A DNA stretch of 64,000 bases, taken from positions 1,116,001 through 1,180,000 of the forward strand of contig BDSL01000020.1 of assembly GCA_003116995.1 (NCBI GenBank), written 5' to 3'. Under the pieces are notes generated by a model. The model saw nothing but the letters and a program-made list of their open reading frames with translations, had not been told where the DNA came from and did not search any database. Shown here in pieces: positions 22,926 to 33,113 of this stretch (the first letter of the stretch is position 1; the number at the start of each line of letters is the position of its first letter). Made by a program: the position numbers and the translations under genes. Origin of the DNA: Yamagishiella unicocca. Lineage: Eukaryota; Chlorophyta; Chlorophyceae; Chlamydomonadales; Volvocaceae.

Positions 22926-24281
22926 ATTCCCACACCTCCGAGTCGAGTTACTAGTAACTCCAGAACATATCCACCACAACCGGAGCATACGGTCCCCCAC
23001 AACATCTGGTGTGTGCTGTTGTTACGACGGGCAAAGTCCTTTCCATAAAAATGTGTCCTGCTGCAGCCCAAATCAACCACTCCCATTCTGCCATGCGTGC
23101 ACAAGCGCTCATTCCACTTCTTTCTGTAATTTATACAAATTGGTGAATATGGCGCTTGTAATAACCTCCACAGGTGCCGTGGACGTCACTGATTTTTTCG
23201 TTGCCTTCCGTTTCTTCTGTCCGGTACCTTTCCATCATCCTTAACATATTCTCAAACAAATTGTATCGCCCACCCTTTTCAGTGAGGCCTGGACGGCGTT
23301 CCGATATCGGGCACGCCAGCCGTGCGGCCGGCATGCCATACCCGGTACTCACTGCACTCGGGCTCCGAAATTTGCTTGATGTGGAGATGAGTTGTCACCT
23401 TCAACTGACCTGCAAGCCGGTTGCAGCAGGTTATCGTATGGCCGCCACAGGGAGCATGAGCAATATTTTCGGGACGCTAGAGCTCTTCGTCCAGTTTTGC
23501 CCTAAACATTAGAGGACCTCTAAATCGAAATGATCCGGATGACACTTCTGGAATAGCTCTCTCGGCCCTTTGCTGTAGAACGCTGCTTAAGGATTGCTCT
23601 GCGTCGCACTCAAACCTGCTGTGACAAAAGGTGTAGAGGGCAAAACCTGCGGCGAAACTGTGTTGGCGGCTCTGCTTTCGCAAACACTGGGCATCAATCG
23701 ACACGCCGCATGCCGCCTCCCCCGCAGGGCCCACCAAAGTCAGCTTGCCGAACAGCGCCCACCAGCACCTGCAGCGGCCCGAACTGCCGGGCAACCACAG
23801 TGGAATCAACGCGGACTGCGTGCGTGGAGTAAACACACAGACAAAACTACCAAAAAGCGAATCGAACAAGCAAGCACGCAAGTAGAGCCGAAAATAAACT
23901 GGAAAAAATTCCCTAAACTCTAAGCTCCCGAAACCCTAAAACCAGGACGCTCTTGTCCCCCGTCCTCTTGCGTCCTATGCGCCAGCTGAGGTAACGCACG
24001 CGTCCGGTATACCGTACTGGCAGTCCATCCATCCGCCGCCCTCCCAACCATTGCGCCGCGAGCGCAGCCGTCCGGGAGGTATTCCATGCAGCGCTACCGT
24101 ATGCCTCCCTAAGGTTATGGCTTATCAGCCACCTGTACCGTATGTACCATCCATCGTACGCCTATAGTGCTATAGAGGCCACCCTAAGCCCCGACCCGGC
24201 CACCCATGCCACACTAAGTACCACGTAGCGTCAAGTCCAGCACCGGCCCGGTCACCTTATTATAGGTCCCCTCGATCCACA
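22926..24281. other. intergenic, no gene seen
   Basis: No supported coding exons. The right end should carry the 3' UTR of the dienoyl-CoA reductase gene, whose stop is at 24282-24284. Confidence 0.4.
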
Positions 24282-27200
24282 TCATAGCTTGCTGGCTGGC
24301 GCCCCCGTCCCCGCCACCCCCACGGCCCTGCTCTTGCCCTCTATGCCCCTGGAGGCCCTCGACACCATGTCCCGAGCCACCAGCTGCGGCTTCCACATCC
24401 AGTTGGCGCCGTCCACCACCATCACGTCACCTGCAGGAGGGGGCGGGGGGGCAGCAGGGAGGGGCAGGAGGGGCCGGGGGGGGGGCAGCAGGGAGGGGCA
24501 GGAGGGGCCGGGGGGGGCAGCAGGGAGGGGCAGGAGGGGCCGGGGGGGGCAGCAGGGAGGGGCAGGAGGGGCCGGGGGGGGGCAGCAGGGAGGGGCAGGA
24601 GGGGCCGGGGGGGTGGGCAGCAGGGAGGGGCAGGAGGGGCCGGGGGGTGGGCAGCAGGGAGGGGCAGGAGGGGGCGGGGGGGGGGCCAGCAGGGAGGGGC
24701 AGAAGGGGGCCGGGGGCAGCAGGGAGGGGCAGGAGGGGGCGGGGGGGCAGCAGGGAGGGGCAGGAGGGGCAGCAGGGAGGGGCAGGAGGGGGCAGCAGGA
24801 GGGGGCGGAGGGGGCAGCGGGGCTCGTTGGCAGAGGGCAAGGGGTTAAGAGGCGTTGGGCCTGCGGGTCACCGCACAGGAGGCACACCTGCTCCCCCGTC
24901 CTTGACTGGCCGTCAGCGCCCTTGCATCCCTTGCAGCCGCTCCGCCCCTCAGCCGCCACCTCGCTTTCCCGCCATCTAGACCCCCACCGCCTCGTGCTTC
25001 AGCCGTCCCGAGTGCCCAAACCCCCACACCTCATATCGTACGGCGCCCTAAACCCTACAGGGCCATGCACCGCCCCACGCCCCTCCCCTCCCCTCTACCC
25101 ACATCGTGGTGACACCGATCGTCTGCCTTCCCACTCCGTCCGTCCGCCCACCTACCCGACACGAACGACGCCGCCGGTGACGCCAAAAACACCACGGCCA
25201 TGGCTATGTCCCACTTGCGGCCCATCTGGTTCCGGAGCGGAATCGTGGTCTGCACCAGCTCCTTGGCGCCGGGGGCCAGCTTCGCCATGCCTGCGGTGGT
25301 GCAGTGGTAGGTGCGGTGTTGGTGCAGGAGTAGTTGGGGACGGCAGTAGATTCGGGGCGAAGGGGAAGGTGTGGTGGTGCAGATCCCTCCTCCACCCGCT
25401 TCCATAAATTAGTCTCGTTCCGGCATAGCAACCACATACCGGCCCCCTTCTTCACCCAACATCAGCCAGCCAAACACCCGCCACCCACTGACCACGCACC
25501 AGGTGTTCTCCCCTCACGACCCCCCCATCGAGCCCCATCCCAGCCATTTCCGCCATCCCTCGCTCGCAACCCCACGCACCCGCCGTGCCCTCAATAGGCC
25601 CCGGCGCCACTCCGTTGACCCGCACACCGAACTCGCCCCACTCCAGCGCCAGGCTCCGAGTGAGGCTGTCCACCGCGGACTTGGCGGCGGAGGCGTGCGC
25701 CTGCCACCACGTGGCGCCGTACTGCAGCGTGGCGGAGATGTTGACGACGGCGGCGCCGTGGGGGCAGCGCGACTTGCGCAGCGAGGGGAAGGCGGCGCGG
25801 CTCATGGTGAAGGTGCCCACCGCGTCGATCTCCATCACTGCGGCGCGGGGCGAGTCGCGGGGGGAAGTCGCGGCGCGGGGCGAGTCGCGGCGCGGGGCGA
25901 GTCGCGGGGGGTGCAAGGAAAACCCAGGTATGAAGAAGAAAGCGTTTGGGGCAGACGGTCGGAGGCGCATGCATCCGTGGAGAAGGCGGGGGGGAAGGAC
26001 GGGGTGGGGAGTAAGCACGTGTAGAGATAGAGCCGAGGATAGGGCCGGGGTATGAGCGGCGCGGGTGTGTGTGTGCGGGGCGCACGGCTCAGCGTGTGGG
26101 GTAAGGAGAGCGAGGGTCCGTCCGGCCCTACCCCGCGCAGACCAACGCAGGTCAACGCAAGCCAGCGCAAGCCAACACACCGGTCTTGAAGCCGTTGGGC
26201 GAGAGCTCCTCCGCCGTGGCCAGGAAGTTGCCAGCAGCGCAGTTGACCAGCACGTCGATGCCGCCCCAGCGCTGCTCCAGGGAGGCCGCCCAGCCCTCGC
26301 ACGCAGCCGCGCTGCGAACGTCGCCCTGCAGGGGTGGGTGGGGGCCAGCAGGTGGGTGGTTTGGGGCATCGTACCGTCGTACGACACCCGGAACGACACG
26401 TCGTAAACCAGCCACAGAACAGCTCCTACGTTCACACGCTCGGGGGCATCATAGAAGCCTGGCTTCATGCAAAACAAGTTCGTCGACGCAACACACTTTG
26501 ATAAAAAAACCATTATGTGGCGCCCGCGGCATCCCCCCAAAATGCGTGCGAGGTGTCCGCGGCCATCGTATGGCACCGTCGTACGGCACCCTCGTCGCTG
26601 TCTTGGTGAAAGCGGGCGAGGGGAGGAGGCCGCCGCACCTGCAGCCCCACAGCGGTGATGCCCTCCGCGGTGAGGGCCGCGACGGCGGTGTCCAGGACGT
26701 CGGCACGGCGGCCGGAGATGGCGATACGTGCGCCATGAAGGCCTGCGCGGGGGCAAGGGTGAGGGGGTACAACAGGGTTTTAGATGGGCGGGAGTTGGGG
26801 TGGGTGCCGTTTGGAGGTAAGGCGGAAAGGCGAGGAGGCTGAATGCGTGAGGCGGAAGGGGGGGTCGGATGGAGCGGGAGGGGCTGGGAGATTGAGCGGG
26901 ATGAGAGGGAATCTGTAGGAGAGGGTTATCTGCAGGGAGTGCCGAAGGAGTTTGTAAAAACTGTTTTACGCGACGCCGCCGGGGGGGTTGGATAAGGGAA
27001 TCCGCGAATCCACAGCCGACGAACCGAGGGCGGTGAAGGTGACGGTCCAGCGGAGCGGTGCGGCAAAGAGAAGGAGCGGAGGCGCTGCTGAGGCATAGTG
27101 ATAGCCAACGTTGACTGTAGCCAAGTATGGCGCTACGGAGGCGACTAGGCGATAAACGGAAACAAGGCGCCGGGGGGCGACTGGGACGGAGCTCGCGTGG

Positions 27201-27780
27201 GCGGCGGGAGCGGGAGTGGATAGGCAGGGCCAGCGATAGTTTGTGTATGTGTGTGTTTGATGGCATGTCCTTCGGGGAGAGAGGCTAAGGAAATTTGTGT
27301 ATGTGTGTGTTTGACGGCATGTCCTTGGGGGAGAGAGGCTAAGGACAAGCTGAGGACAGCTAAATGGTGGCCAGGCGCCTCGAGTTGCGTCAGTGGGCGC
27401 GAAGGGGTGTGGCAAGCCAGCAAGCGTACGGTGTCCCTGGCAGACAAAGCTCTTGGCAGGGCAGGAATAGGAGGTTATGATGCCGAGAAGACTGTGGTTC
27501 TGCAGCAGATGCAGCGAGGGGCGGCAGTGAAATGCCCTCCGCGTTCAGTGAGATGGCCCCCCTGGTGCCGCACCTAGTGCCGCAGCAACGCGCCCAGGCG
27601 CCCCGCCCTGCTCACCCAGTTGCCGCGCGATCTCAAAGCCAATGCCCGAGCTTCCGCCAGTAACAAGCGCCACCTAGCAGTGGGACGCACTTTCGTCAGC
27701 GGCTACCGGAGGCGCTGTAAGTCTCTGTTGGCCGGCCTCACTCTGTCTTTAAGGATATCGGGCTTGAAGGGTGACTCCAT
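24282..27780 (-). CDS. DECR2: peroxisomal 2,4-dienoyl-CoA reductase (SDR family)
   Basis: Exons (minus): 27780-27742, 27673-27616, 26742-26639, 26325-26181, 25837-25580, 25290-25156 and 24430-24282. All phases match, giving 295 residues. The enzyme family uses NADPH to reduce the dienoyl-CoA intermediates formed when polyunsaturated fatty acids pass through beta-oxidation. Seen: nucleotide-binding TGGSSGIG (18-25), NCAAGN (95-100), NISATL, and HASAAKSAVD with the catalytic lysine but no YxxxK tyrosine, as in peroxisomal DECR rather than classical SDRs. APGPIEGT is also family-typical. The protein ends in SKL, a canonical PTS1 peroxisomal signal. Length agrees with animal and plant DECR2 (about 290-300). 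Introns are rich in minisatellites. Confidence 0.92.
24440..24830. repeat. G/C-skewed minisatellite in the last intron of the dienoyl-CoA reductase gene
   Basis: About ten to twelve imperfect units of GCAGCAGGGAGGGGCAGGAG followed by GGGCCGGGGGG-type G runs (C runs on the coding strand), with units of roughly 30-36 bases. Multiple G runs of four or more per unit could form G-quadruplexes on the plus (template) strand. Confidence 0.85.
27237..27347. repeat. ~60-bp direct duplication in intron 2 of the dienoyl-CoA reductase gene
   Basis: TTTGTGTATGTGTGTGTTTG plus ATGGCATGTCCTT and GGGGAGAGAGGCTAAGGA occur twice in direct succession, with two or three differences. Confidence 0.85.
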
Positions 27781-28128
27781 GGTAGATGCCGGCGCAGCGA
27801 CCGTCGCGACAATGGGCTTTACAGGTGTGACAGGTCAGCAATGCTGCAACGGGTGCAGGGGTAATCGTACACCTTAAGTTCCGAAAGCTTTAAGGATACC
27901 CTTTGATGCCCTGGAAACTGGCTACTGAATCCACGAATTTAATGCCCAATTGTGCGCCCGTACGACGACGGTTCGCTTCACAGTGCCGTACGCTTATTTC
28001 CGCAGCTAGAGCATCCCTTGCCTCGCTAACTGTGTATGCCACCATTGGTTATCCCGGAGGGTTCGCGTGCCAAGCTTGAAAGGTAGCATATAGGTAGCAA
28101 TTTAAAGGTTTGGGGCGGTCAGCGCATT
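27781..28128. promoter_or_regulatory. divergent promoter region (348 bases)
   Basis: Lies between the start codons of the reductase gene (minus, 27780) and the small conserved gene (plus, 28129). Both 5' leaders and both promoters must fit here. No TATA box is obvious close to either start. Confidence 0.5.
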
Positions 28129-29251
28129 ATGTCTCTACGGTGCGGCAAGAAGCGCAAGTTGGTTGTAGACCACGAGGCTGAGAAAAGTATTTATGGGAGC
28201 TTCGTGTCCGCCGCGAACGCCGTCAGCACGCTCTATTCTCAAGCTGTCCAGCAGCAAAGGCGTGCCTCCGCGCAAGCGTCCAGGCAGGCTCTGGTATGTC
28301 GCATTTATAGCTGTACTCTTCGCTACCTTGGCGCCTGCGCTCCCGGGCGGTGTCATCTCGCGCTAGGGGGTTGTGCATTAGCGCTAGCCAGCCTGCAGCC
28401 CTTGCGCCAGCGTCTCATATTCAATTGTGTACGTTTACTCAGGAGCGAGTTGTGACATTTCTGTTAACTCAGAACCCCGGCTCCGAGGTGGTGTCAAAAG
28501 CACTCCTGCTCCAGTTCCTTCAGCAGGAGTACGAGGTGAGCTTTTGCTGATGGCTTCAAATAAGAACCTTGTGTCAGTGTGAACTCTGCCGCTGTTGAAG
28601 ACTTCAGCCACGGAACGAGGGTTTGCGTGCTCGGACCAGGTCGGAACAAGTCCTCTCACTGGCCCTCAACCCTTCGCTGAGGGGTTGCCCTAACGGAATC
28701 CAAACGGCCGTCTTGCAGAGCATCGAGGGTGGCGAGCACCTGCCCCACGTGTTCCCAGCTCCCCAGCTCTCTGTCGTCGGACCAGGTGCGTGGATGCGGC
28801 TGTAGGGGTTCACTATCGGCAGTCCGTAGCATACTGCATTTCCCTCGCTTGATGTACAACTGCACGTTAGCAACGATGGCAGCTGAGCGTGCGCGGAATG
28901 CTGGCTGCAGCACCCTCACTCTCACCCCCATGTCCTGATCTCCGTTTCCTATGCCGTGTAACCGGGGCTTCTCGCTACACCCCCATGTCCTTCCATCCGA
29001 CTGCAGGACCGCCGGCCGGGGAGGCGCAACCCGAACATCCTGGTTTCAGCAGCAAGTCCATGCGGGGCGGCGCCGGGTACTTCAGCCCCTCCCGGCGACA
29101 GTACAGCGGCGGCATGGACGGAATGGACTCGTCGGATGGTGCAGCGCAGCAGGCAGCACCGCAGCCCCCAGCACAGCAGGAGGGTCAGAACTTCGGGCCA
29201 TTCCACGGAGGGCATGGCTTTGCAACACACATGGGACATCATCAGCAATAA
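28129..29251 (+). CDS. small conserved plant/algal protein, function unknown
   Basis: Exons 28129-28293, 28443-28535, 28719-28785 and 29007-29251, with matching phases, give 189 residues. The N-terminus starts MSLRCGKKRKL, and the next part (EAEKSIYGSFVSAANAVSTLYSQA, given here in meaning only) resembles a land-plant family of short proteins with the pattern F.SAAN..S.LYTQ. Some of these are labelled holocarboxylase synthetase-like in databases, probably wrongly. Exon 2 (QNPGSEVVSKALLLQFLQQEYE region) predicts a second amphipathic helix. The C-terminal half is Gly/Gln/Pro-rich and ends in HMGHHQQ. The basic start could act as a nuclear signal (inference). Exon 3 is the least certain part. Confidence 0.7.
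28951..28970 (+). repeat. recurrent intronic motif, copy in the small conserved gene
   Basis: ATGCCGTGTAACCGGGGCTT in the third intron, sense orientation, 36 bases before the acceptor. See the other intronic copies at 39471, 49441 and 53767. Confidence 0.6.
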
Positions 29252-30216
29252 GGGTCATGCAATGAGGGGGGTCGTAGGTGTGGGCGAGGGGGTGGACAAG
29301 GGTATGGCTCTGCGAGCATCACGATAGTCGACGCCAGCATGGACGCGATACATGCGGCCCGGCAGGCGGTGCTGCGGCTGCCGACTCTTGCAGCGGTTGC
29401 CGTCCGGCTCTATGCATTTGGGCATGGACGCAGCAATATTAGGGAGGCCAGTGGTAGCGAAGGGTCGCGACGCGGGAGGCGTGTAGAAACAAGAGAACCG
29501 TGCGCGTGTACGAATGTGAGGGCGCTGCTGCAGGATGCATCTTTATGTGCTGCAAAAGGTCTTGGCTGTGGCCTAAGGCTGGCTGAGCAGAGGGCCATGT
29601 GACGTAGTGGTGTACTGTAGTGGGAAACCGAGGTTTGCGCGACCTTAACCTGTTTCTGGTGCAAGATCTTTTTTGCCGTACGATGTGGCTTTTGCCTGGC
29701 GCAAGGACAATCATATCCCATGTTGTAGCGGGCTGGAAGGAGAGACACGCTGACTTATGCCCTATGCGTAGCTACGAAAACCTGAACTAGAAACATGCTT
29801 TCCTGTGTCATTTCTCACTTCAGGTGAACGTTTGCCATCGTGTGTCGTCTGGAGATCCGTTCGGTGGAACGTTTATAACAGGATGCCTTGACTTCCGTAC
29901 CAATAGTTCCTATGAGGCCAAAAGCCGCAACCCTAGTGTTACACGCGTTGAACACGGCCGCCAGACGAGTAATGGATTCCGGCATGGATCTCGCCATAAT
30001 TCCAGGCGTTCGCCTCTCCCCTTCAGGACGAGGCCTCCGCCGAATACGGCGGGATACAGTGTAACAAGCTACGGATCAAAGCTCAGGATACCTAGCCAAC
30101 CAGGCCCCCGAGTCCTTGCCCCACGTCCCTACTCTAAAAGCGCTCCCCCCCTCTGCAATGCCTGTCTCATGTTACCAAACAGCATCCGGTCAGCATTTGC
30201 TGGTTCAGCTCCAAAT
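29252..30216. other. convergent 3' region between the small conserved gene and ATP9 (minus)
   Basis: Expected to hold both 3' UTRs. No further coding exon recognised. Confidence 0.45.
29939..29943 (-). terminator. possible TGTAA polyadenylation signal for ATP9 (minus copy)
   Basis: TGTAA on the minus strand, about 275 bases after the stop codon at 30217-30219. Weak evidence on its own. Confidence 0.3.
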
Positions 30217-31017
30217 CTAAGCGAACAGGATGAGGAAGACCACCAGCAGCGAGAACAGAGCGATAGACTCCGTCAGGGCGAAGCCCAGCAGCGCGTAGCC
30301 CACCAGCTGCTTGGCAATGTTAGGGTTGCGGGCAGCGCCGTTGATGAGCGAGCCGAACATGACACCCAGACCAGCGCCCACGCCCGCCAGGGCAATGGTG
30401 GCGCAGCCTGCGCCAACCATCTTGGAGGCAGCCAGCACGCTCATAGCACGCTCCTGGACAACGGTGTTGGACAGCACGGCCTGCTTGTGCAGCGACATGG
30501 GGCTGGAAGCCTGAGCGCGAATGCCACTGGCAATGGCGCTGGGGCTGGCCATGATGGAAGCCTGCGCGCAACGTAGGCGAAACCGTTGTTTGAGTCGACC
30601 CCGCATCATCAAGCCTTTCGAACAACGTATACGATTCGACCATGGTGCACGCATACCTGCATCATAGTCGGCTTCGCTTGGCAGATAACCTGCATGTATG
30701 CCATGCTTTGCATCAGTCGCAGTCGACAATACTGTCGGCACGTGTGTCGCGACAAACAGTGGCCTAGAGACACTCCCAACGACATATTGCGTGCTATAGC
30801 ATTTACTAACCTGCTCAGTGGCAGCCGAAGAGCTGGCACCTGCAAACGCAGGCCAACATGAACCGCGTAAGCAAACGATTGCGTGATTAAGTGCGCGACT
30901 ACCGGAACAGAGCCAAAACTCACCCGCAGCCGCAATGCTTTGGCTGGCAAGGCCGCGTGCAAGGTGGCCATTGATGCCACGCAGGCAGAGCTTAGCGGAG
31001 GTGCTCTGAAGCGACAT
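30217..31017 (-). CDS. ATP9: mitochondrial ATP synthase subunit c (copy 1)
   Basis: Exons (minus): 31017-30924, 30839-30811 and 30561-30217, giving 155 residues. This is the proteolipid of the Fo rotor ring, in the inner mitochondrial membrane. The mature part begins around MSVLAASK. It shows two membrane helices, the polar loop [10 protein letters not shown], and the proton-binding glutamate in [10 protein letters not shown]. The first ~80 residues are a basic, Ser/Ala-rich mitochondrial targeting sequence, expected for a subunit c imported from the cytosol. A second gene lies head to head 370 bases away, and the mature proteins appear identical. Chlamydomonas is known to have two nuclear ATP9 genes; which of A or B this is cannot be decided here. 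Confidence 0.96.
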   Translation of the reverse strand: MSLQSTSAKLCLRGINGHLARGLASQSIAAAGEFWLCSGSRALNHAIVCLRGSCWPAFAGASSSAATEQVSKCYSTQYVVGSVSRPLFVATHVPTVLSTATDAKHGIHAGYLPSEADYDAGMRAPWSNRIRCSKGLMMRGRLKQRFRLRCAQASIMASPSAIASGIRAQASSPMSLHKQAVLSNTVVQERAMSVLAASKMVGAGCATIALAGVGAGLGVMFGSLINGAARNPNIAKQLVGYALLGFALTESIALFSLLVVFLILFA

Positions 31018-31387
31018 CGTCACGCCGGCAAATACAATGATCAAGGGCGAATAACTACGCCGGCGAGCGAGTGCTATAAGAAACTAACACTACAACTATT
31101 TGACGTGTAGAATGCGGTCTGCCGATGGTAGCTCAAGAGTATGCATGCAGTGTGTTCATGTCCCGACTCCAGGAGAGGGTACAGCGATTTCGATGAACAA
31201 CAAGGCCGGTAACATTACCACACGCACAGCCATTTTACCCAGACACCCCGTGCTTCAACAGCGTTTAGCCCACAGCCGAAGCGTGAGTCCTCACTGGCAC
31301 CTGGTTAGCCTTGATGCAAAGGCAATCTCCGGAACCGAACGTCGTCAACACGTGCTGCTTGCGGTCTTAACTGGTTGCAGGGTAAAA
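31018..31387. promoter_or_regulatory. shared divergent promoter of the two ATP9 genes (370 bases)
   Basis: Lies between the two start codons. It must contain both 5' leaders and a bidirectional promoter, which would let both subunit c genes be co-expressed. No single motif is assigned. Confidence 0.6.
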
Positions 31388-32210
31388 ATGTCGTCCCAGA
31401 AGGCCGTTCAGCTGTCCCTTGGGGCTGCCCGCTCGCTGAGCACGGGCCTGGCGCGCCTGCAGGCCGCCTCCGCCCAGGGTGAGTCTTCGTTTCGGTACTT
31501 GTCCATGTTTAGCGTCCTGCAGCCCACTTTATCTAGTGGCTTTTGCTGACATCACGTTGTTGCAAACCATCCCGCGTAGGCGTGCTTGTTGCGAGCCAGG
31601 GTGCGGCGCAGGTGCGTGATAGGAGCTTCGGAAGGATTGCTCGCTGCTGTCGCTTGCAAAACTGCATGCTACGGCTCTGCCATTACCACTGTGCGTTATG
31701 AGCGCTCCTGATGGTGCCCATTCGATATGTGTCCGTTCCGTAGGTGGCTGAGAAGCCTGTGATGATGGCCGTGCAGGTGGGTTCTGCACCATACGTCTCG
31801 TTGCGTTAATAGACGATTTGCAGCGTTTACCGATGTTTATATTGTTCCATATTTTGCAGGCCCCCATCCTGGGCGCCAGCCCCAGCGCCATCGCCAGCGG
31901 GATCCGCTCTCAGGCTGCTGCCAGCCCCATGTCGCTGCACAAGCAGGCTGTGCTGTCTAACTCGATGGGCCAGGAGCGTGCTATGAGCGTGCTGGCTGCC
32001 TCCAAGATGGTTGGCGCTGGCTGCGCGACCATCGCGCTGGCTGGTGTGGGTGCTGGTCTGGGCGTCATGTTCGGCTCGCTCATCAACGGCGCTGCCCGCA
32101 ACCCTAACATTGCCAAGCAGCTGGTGGGCTACGCGCTGCTGGGCTTCGCCCTGACGGAGTCTATCGCTCTGTTCTCCCTGCTGGTGGTCTTCCTCATTCT
32201 GTTCGCTTAG
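31388..32210 (+). CDS. ATP9: mitochondrial ATP synthase subunit c (copy 2)
   Basis: Exons 31388-31478, 31580-31611, 31744-31776 and 31860-32210, giving 168 residues. The mature part from MSVLAASK to FLILFA matches copy 1 residue for residue, including the RNP loop and the carrier glutamate. The targeting sequence differs: it begins [20 protein letters not shown], a typical amphipathic mitochondrial presequence, and is encoded by one more exon ([11 protein letters not shown]) than in copy 1. The last exon keeps [10 protein letters not shown] and [13 protein letters not shown] in common. So the duplicates keep an identical mature protein while the 5' exons have diverged. Confidence 0.96.
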
Positions 32211-33113
32211 GCGGTGTACTGCTTCGGCATTCGGACAGCTGCGACGCACGCGCGGAGCTGCGATGCGCGGTCTCGGACTGGGCGAGACGGTGTGTTTTGG
32301 ATGTTAAGCGGACAGCAGGGGAGCTGGTTCGCTCAAACAAGTTGACGGGCCTTCTCCGTAGTAGTGTAGACGGCAGCTTAACAACATGCCCCTTGGCGGG
32401 TTGCAACCTGGCGCGCGCGAGAACCTGACAGTTGTGCACGCTTGCGGCATGACCGCGCTTGTACGGGGTGTGCATTTATCGTAGATGTGCTGTCAAGAGG
32501 ATGAGAGGTATCGATGAGGGTTTAGTAGCTATGGCTACACACTCAACATGCGGATCTTTCTGGAGCGGAGGCTCGACATGTAGGGATGCGAGTCGGTAGG
32601 AAGTTTTTCCTGTGCAGATGTTATGGACATGTAGTTGTCATGTACGTCCATCTAAATGTCCCCTCGATGACCCCATGCACCGGTATTTGCGTGTGCAGCC
32701 CTCAACGAGAAGAGCAGTGCATTCTGCTTTCGTGCACTGGAAGGTGTCAGCTATGACTGATTTGCCATATTCTCTCCCTGTGTCAGCATAGCTTAAATAC
32801 GTGGTCCCCTCAATCAGTACAGTTGCGTATAGCATTATCGCGTATTCCTCTCAATTCATACCGGTGGTACACAAGATACACGTAATAACCCTTGGCAGAA
32901 TCCACCGGAACATATGCATAGTAGGGCATCGTGGCATACCAACGCACCGAACTAGGCATGTACAGTGTACGACAGCGCTGAATGTTCACTTGCCCGCTTC
33001 AGTCATAGCCGAGCCAGCCAATTTGGAAGGGGATGCGTCCGTCACGACCAACACCGTCGCTCAAGGGGCAGACGCGCATCAAGCCGCGAGAGGAACATAA
33101 CCTCGCAGTGCAG
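32211..33113. other. convergent 3' region between ATP9 (plus) and the endonuclease III gene
   Basis: Both flanking genes end here, so it should consist of their 3' UTRs. No coding exon recognised. Confidence 0.5.

Noticed and set aside
9265..24281. An autonomous transposon in the repeat block
   Set aside because: I looked for transposase, reverse-transcriptase and integrase motifs and for terminal inverted repeats with target duplications, and saw none.
25452..27266. 604-codon minus open frame across the reductase locus
   Set aside because: It runs through introns of the reductase gene. Only the exon 5 part (25580-25837) is coding, and the rest is Pro/Arg-rich intron translation.
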